Below are positions 15,225 through 17,899 of a stretch of 17,899 nt of DNA, one piece after another. The first letter of the stretch is position 1; every line of letters begins with the position of its first letter. The notes beneath the pieces are model-generated. The model made no database searches. It had not been told where the DNA came from and saw only the letters and a list, made by a program, of their open reading frames with translations. Source of the stretch: DASXMX01 sp036794395 (GTDB lineage Bacteria; Planctomycetota; Phycisphaerae; Tepidisphaerales; Tepidisphaeraceae); assembly GCA_036794395.1 (NCBI GenBank), contig DAIRGS010000143.1, positions 1-17,899 on the forward strand. Direction: 5' to 3'. A program made the position numbers and the translations under genes.

Positions 15225-16300
15225 TCCGGCTGTGGATCGTGCAAATTTTCTCGGTGCTGCGGCTGGAGATGCGCAAGACCTTTCTCGCCAAACGGGGATT
15301 GTGGGTTTATCTGCTGGCCCTGGCGCCGGTGGTGCTTTTTGCGGCGCATTCAATCAATGCGCCCAGGCAGCAGGCGCGCCTTCAGCGCATTGCCGCGGCC
15401 CATCCGGTCAGCAAGTGGGCGCTGCTCCGGCTGCGCACGGGCATGACAATCGATCAGGTGCACGGCCGGCTTGGCGACCCGTATTCGCGGCGATCAGAAT
15501 CCAGGCGTGTAGGTGGTGCACAGGTCCTTCGCCGCGATGTTTATCACTATACCGATGGCAACGCGGATGTGACGCTTGTGTTCTTCGATGAGAAACTGAT
15601 GCGCATCAATTTCCAGACGCCGCGGGATCTGGATGACGATCAAACGATCTTCGCGACGATCTTCCAGTTCTATTACCTTCGCCTGGCCATCTTCTTCGGC
15701 TGTGTCGGCGTTTTCACCAACCTGTTCCGCGGCGAGATGATCGACAAGAGCCTGCACTTTTATCTGCTCACGCCGATGCGGCGGGAGATATTGCTTGTCG
15801 GTAAGTATCTCTCGGGATTGATCGCCACCGTCGTGATCTTTTCCGGCGGCACCGCGCTGCAACTGATCGCCATGCTGTGGCAATACCACGGACCCGTTGC
15901 CGCGGCCTACCTGCACGGCGCGGGTTGGGGCCATATCGCGGGATATCTTGGAGTGACTGCGCTGGCGTGCGTTGGGTACGGCAGCGTGTTTCTTGCCGCG
16001 GGGCTTGTGTTCCGCAATCCGATCGTCCCGGCGGCCATCGTACTGGTCTGGGAAAGCGCCAATGTGTTCATTCCCGCGGCCTTGAAAAAGCTAAGCGTGA
16101 TCTATTATCTCCAGTCGCTTTGTCCGGTCGTGGCCGAGCCGCAGAATGACATGTCGATGCCGCTGCGGCTATTGCTGTCCGCGTCCGAACCGCCGGGCAC
16201 TGGGGTGGCGATGTGCGGGATCATCGTGCTCACGCTGGTGCTGCTGATCTATGCAGGGCTAAGGGCAAGAAAGTTGGAGATCAATTACGGGACGGAGTGA
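15221..16300 (+). CDS. ABC-2-type permease 2 with a BamE/SmpA-like loop
   Basis: 359 residues. Predicted helices lie at about 27-44, 151-169, 196-220, 240-264, 267-287 and 331-348. Helix 1 and helix 2 are separated by an unusually large soluble loop (46-148). Its 66-130 part reads LRTGMTIDQVHGRLGDPYSR, then after a basic stretch YHYTDGNADVTLVFFDEKLM, which matches the BamE/SmpA pattern (GMT..QV...LG.P, aromatic strand, TL.F...). The ABC-2 coupling region is EMIDKSLHFYLLTPMRREI then LLVGKYLSG (172-199). AGGAGGGG lies upstream of the ATG, which overlaps the ATPase 2 stop as ATGA. It ends near the PilT gene, which converges on it across a palindrome. The permease assignment is firm; the loop-domain call is inference. 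Confidence 0.88.
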   Translation: MIRLWIVQIFSVLRLEMRKTFLAKRGLWVYLLALAPVVLFAAHSINAPRQQARLQRIAAAHPVSKWALLRLRTGMTIDQVHGRLGDPYSRRSESRRVGGAQVLRRDVYHYTDGNADVTLVFFDEKLMRINFQTPRDLDDDQTIFATIFQFYYLRLAIFFGCVGVFTNLFRGEMIDKSLHFYLLTPMRREILLVGKYLSGLIATVVIFSGGTALQLIAMLWQYHGPVAAAYLHGAGWGHIAGYLGVTALACVGYGSVFLAAGLVFRNPIVPAAIVLVWESANVFIPAALKKLSVIYYLQSLCPVVAEPQNDMSMPLRLLLSASEPPGTGVAMCGIIVLTLVLLIYAGLRARKLEINYGTE

Positions 16301-16368
16301 TGTGAGAAAGAGTGGGTGAGGGGGAGATTGGGGGAGGGGGAGATTGGAACGCGCCGTTCTGAAGTCGA

Positions 16369-16433
16369 AAAACGTAAAGACGTAAAACGTAATAGTCTTT
16401 CTTACGTTTTGTGTCTACACGTCTTTACGTTTT
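16369..16433. terminator. Double palindrome between convergent genes, possible bidirectional terminator
   Basis: Outer arms AAAACGTAAAGACGT (16369-16383) and ACGTCTTTACGTTTT (16419-16433) are perfectly complementary; inner arms AAAACGTAA (16384-16392) and TTACGTTTT (16402-16410) are too. The A-rich start and T-rich end give U-tracts in both directions, fitting its place between the convergent permease 2 and PilT genes. It is A+T-rich for this window, so it may be a weak terminator or a dispersed repeat. Just before it, 16316-16347 holds tandem GGGGGAGATTGG-like units. Confidence 0.55.
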
Positions 16434-16438
16434 AGCGA

Positions 16439-17632
16439 TCATCTCAGCTTCGTATCACTATTACTGATGCCGCGCAGCGCCAGATTCAGCGCATCGACGT
16501 TGCTCGCCAACCGTTTGGCTTCGGAAACGTCGATCACGTGGTGGTTGAACAATTCCGTGAGATGTTGATCAAAGCTCTGGCTGCCGGACTCGCGATTGCC
16601 GACGGTGCCTTTTAGTTTTTCGAACTCGCCTTCGAGGATGTACTTGCGGACAAGGGGCGTGGCCATCATCAGCTCAATCACCGGGACGCGGCCTTTGCCA
16701 TCGCGCTTCTTGGCCAGCCGTTGGCAGAGCACGGCCACCAGGTTCATGCCGAGCTGCGCTTGTTGAAGCATCTTCTGCTCGGGATCGAATAATGAGACCA
16801 GGCGTTCGATGGTCATGGGGGCGTTGGTCGAGTGAACGGAAGTGAAGACCAGATGCCCGGTGTCGGCGGCGCGCAGGGCAGTGGTGAGGGAGAACGCGTC
16901 GCGGATTTCGCCGATCAGAATGGTATCGGGGTCCTGGCGCATCATTTCGCGCAGTGCGAACTCATAGCTCTTGCTGTCGGTGCCGACCTCGATCTGGCTG
17001 ACCAGGCTCTTAGCGTTTTCGTGTTGGTATTCGACGGGGTCTTCAACGGTGATCAGCCGTTCGGCGCGACTGCGGTTGATCTTGCCGATAATGGCGGCGA
17101 GGGTTGTCGATTTGCCCGAGCCGGTGGTTCCTGAAACGACGACCAGGCCGCGGTGATGATCGGCCAGTTTTTCAACCTGGGGCGGCAGGGCGAGCTCTTC
17201 GAAGTTGGGAATTTTGCTGACGATTCGCCGCATTGCGATGGCGAAACGCTCCCGGCTGTGGAATACATTGGTGCGGAACCGCGCGGATTTGTCGGGCATG
17301 GAGAATGCCAGATCCACCGCCCCGTCTTTCTCAAACATTTCACGCTTGAGCGGATCGCGAATCAGTTCATCGACAAATTCCTTCACCTGCGCATCGGTGA
17401 GCGGCGGAGAAGAAAGAAAGTGCGGCTTGCCATCCACCCGAATCATGGGGGTCGACAGCGCCTGAAGATGAATGTCCGAACCATTCAACTTGATGCAGGC
17501 GGTTAAGAAATCCAGCAGCCTTAAATTCCGCTCTTCAATGTGTATCTGCGGCTGGGGGATATCCTGATCCAAGTGGGGCGGAAGCCCAGGCGCGTGCTCG
17601 GGGGTCGGTTCGACGGTGGTTCCCGTTTCCAT
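16439..17632 (-). CDS. PilT/PilU-family motor ATPase
   Basis: 397 residues from the ATG at 17632. A hexameric ATPase of the type that retracts type IV pili. The N-terminal PAS-like part contains LNGSDIHLQALSTPMIRVDG (49-68). Walker A is GTTGSGKSTT (168-177), the Asp box is ITVEDPVEYQH (194-204), Walker B is ILIGEIRD (238-245) and the His box is TGHLVFTSVHSTN (258-270). The retraction signature AIRNLIRE of classical PilT is not seen; the equivalent region reads ATPLVRKYILEGE (324-336), so it is better called PilT/PilU-like. The frame extends to an ATG at 17707, but that ATG overlaps a TATAAT, and homologues usually begin close to METG. No clear Shine-Dalgarno is seen at either. No pilin or other pilus gene lies in this window. 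Confidence 0.92.
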   Translation of the reverse strand: METGTTVEPTPEHAPGLPPHLDQDIPQPQIHIEERNLRLLDFLTACIKLNGSDIHLQALSTPMIRVDGKPHFLSSPPLTDAQVKEFVDELIRDPLKREMFEKDGAVDLAFSMPDKSARFRTNVFHSRERFAIAMRRIVSKIPNFEELALPPQVEKLADHHRGLVVVSGTTGSGKSTTLAAIIGKINRSRAERLITVEDPVEYQHENAKSLVSQIEVGTDSKSYEFALREMMRQDPDTILIGEIRDAFSLTTALRAADTGHLVFTSVHSTNAPMTIERLVSLFDPEQKMLQQAQLGMNLVAVLCQRLAKKRDGKGRVPVIELMMATPLVRKYILEGEFEKLKGTVGNRESGSQSFDQHLTELFNHHVIDVSEAKRLASNVDALNLALRGISNSDTKLR

Positions 17633-17708
17633 GCTGTATATCCAGTGAGACCTGAGAGAACCCCAACTCGGGAAACCCCGGTTCAGCGGCCTCGTGATAC
17701 TCACCATT

Positions 17709-17724
17709 ATAAATCATTATATGC
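17709..17724 (-). promoter_or_regulatory. Candidate -10 region of the PilT-like gene
   Basis: Two TATAAT hexamers occur close together on the minus strand (in CATATAATG and TTTATAATGG, about 17706-17724). Either would place transcription start within about 100 bases of the ATG at 17632. No good -35 is seen at 16-18 bp. This A+T-rich patch stands out in a G+C-rich window. Confidence 0.35.
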
Positions 17725-17899
17725 AATTACAAGTAAATTCTGGGTGGAGAAGGGACAGGGCGATCGCATGCGACCAGACCGGGAGGGCGAGGCTGGGCTG
17801 ATGAAGACCCGCGTCCTTTTGCAAGGATCGTGTTCGTCCAGGTTTTGTTGCGCGGTTTGAAGGGCGCCCTCTTGCCCCCTCTCCCTCCGGGCCTGCACT

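Noticed and set aside
17633..17707. Upstream PilT start at 17707
   Set aside because: The ATG overlaps a TATAAT and the extra residues do not look like the family N terminus; kept only as an alternative.
17716..17899. Open frame at the right edge (minus strand, 63 residues)
   Set aside because: Composition is low-complexity and basic, with no start context or family signal; probably noncoding.

Overview
This is a GC-rich bacterial chromosomal window that looks planctomycetal, perhaps Phycisphaerae-like. The main support is a 1515-residue secreted protein that opens with the planctomycete LEPR-type export motif (LEPRCMLS), carries 17 ELWxTDGTxxGT-type repeats, SdrD B-like modules and dockerin-type loops, and ends in a C-terminal module common in planctomycete surface proteins. 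The long, varied palindromic repeats filling many intergenic gaps fit this placement. The phylum is inferred; no rRNA or other direct marker is present.

Layout. 148-600 (+): a small Tat-targeted Rieske iron-sulfur protein. 601-992: no gene, but a long hairpin repeat and an array of TGTAGCA-like heptamers. 993-2209 (-): a putative lipoprotein and a small two-helix membrane protein, neither assigned a function. 2284-4368 (-): tsf and rpsB (EF-Ts and ribosomal protein S2), separated by 316 bp of nested repeats including a terminator-like hairpin; tsf ends at a good intrinsic terminator. 4784-6411 (-): a two-gene unit of an exported SGNH/GDSL hydrolase and a DUF6263-like exported protein, coupled by an ATGA overlap. 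6602-11149 (+): the giant ELW-repeat protein. 11163-11984 (-): a membrane/coiled-coil protein converging on it with a 13-bp gap. 12322-16300 (+): an ATPase-permease-ATPase-permease ABC-2 cluster. 16439-17632 (-): a PilT-family motor ATPase. The last ~270 bp hold no supported gene.

How the genes fit together. rpsB-tsf is the conserved translation pair. The ABC cluster looks like one transport system built from two non-identical ATPase/permease pairs; its last three genes overlap by 4 bp each, while the first ATPase is set apart by 162 bp holding two kinds of palindrome. The second permease has a large loop resembling the BamE/SmpA fold, which is the most unusual protein architecture here. The giant protein carries seven calcium-loop-like motifs (DxNx[DN]-type) behind its repeat region. 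I see no CRISPR array, no transposase, no rRNA or tRNA, and no convincing new defence or mobile system. The points most worth follow-up are the BamE-like loop in the permease, the giant protein's architecture, and the heptamer array and palindromes between genes.
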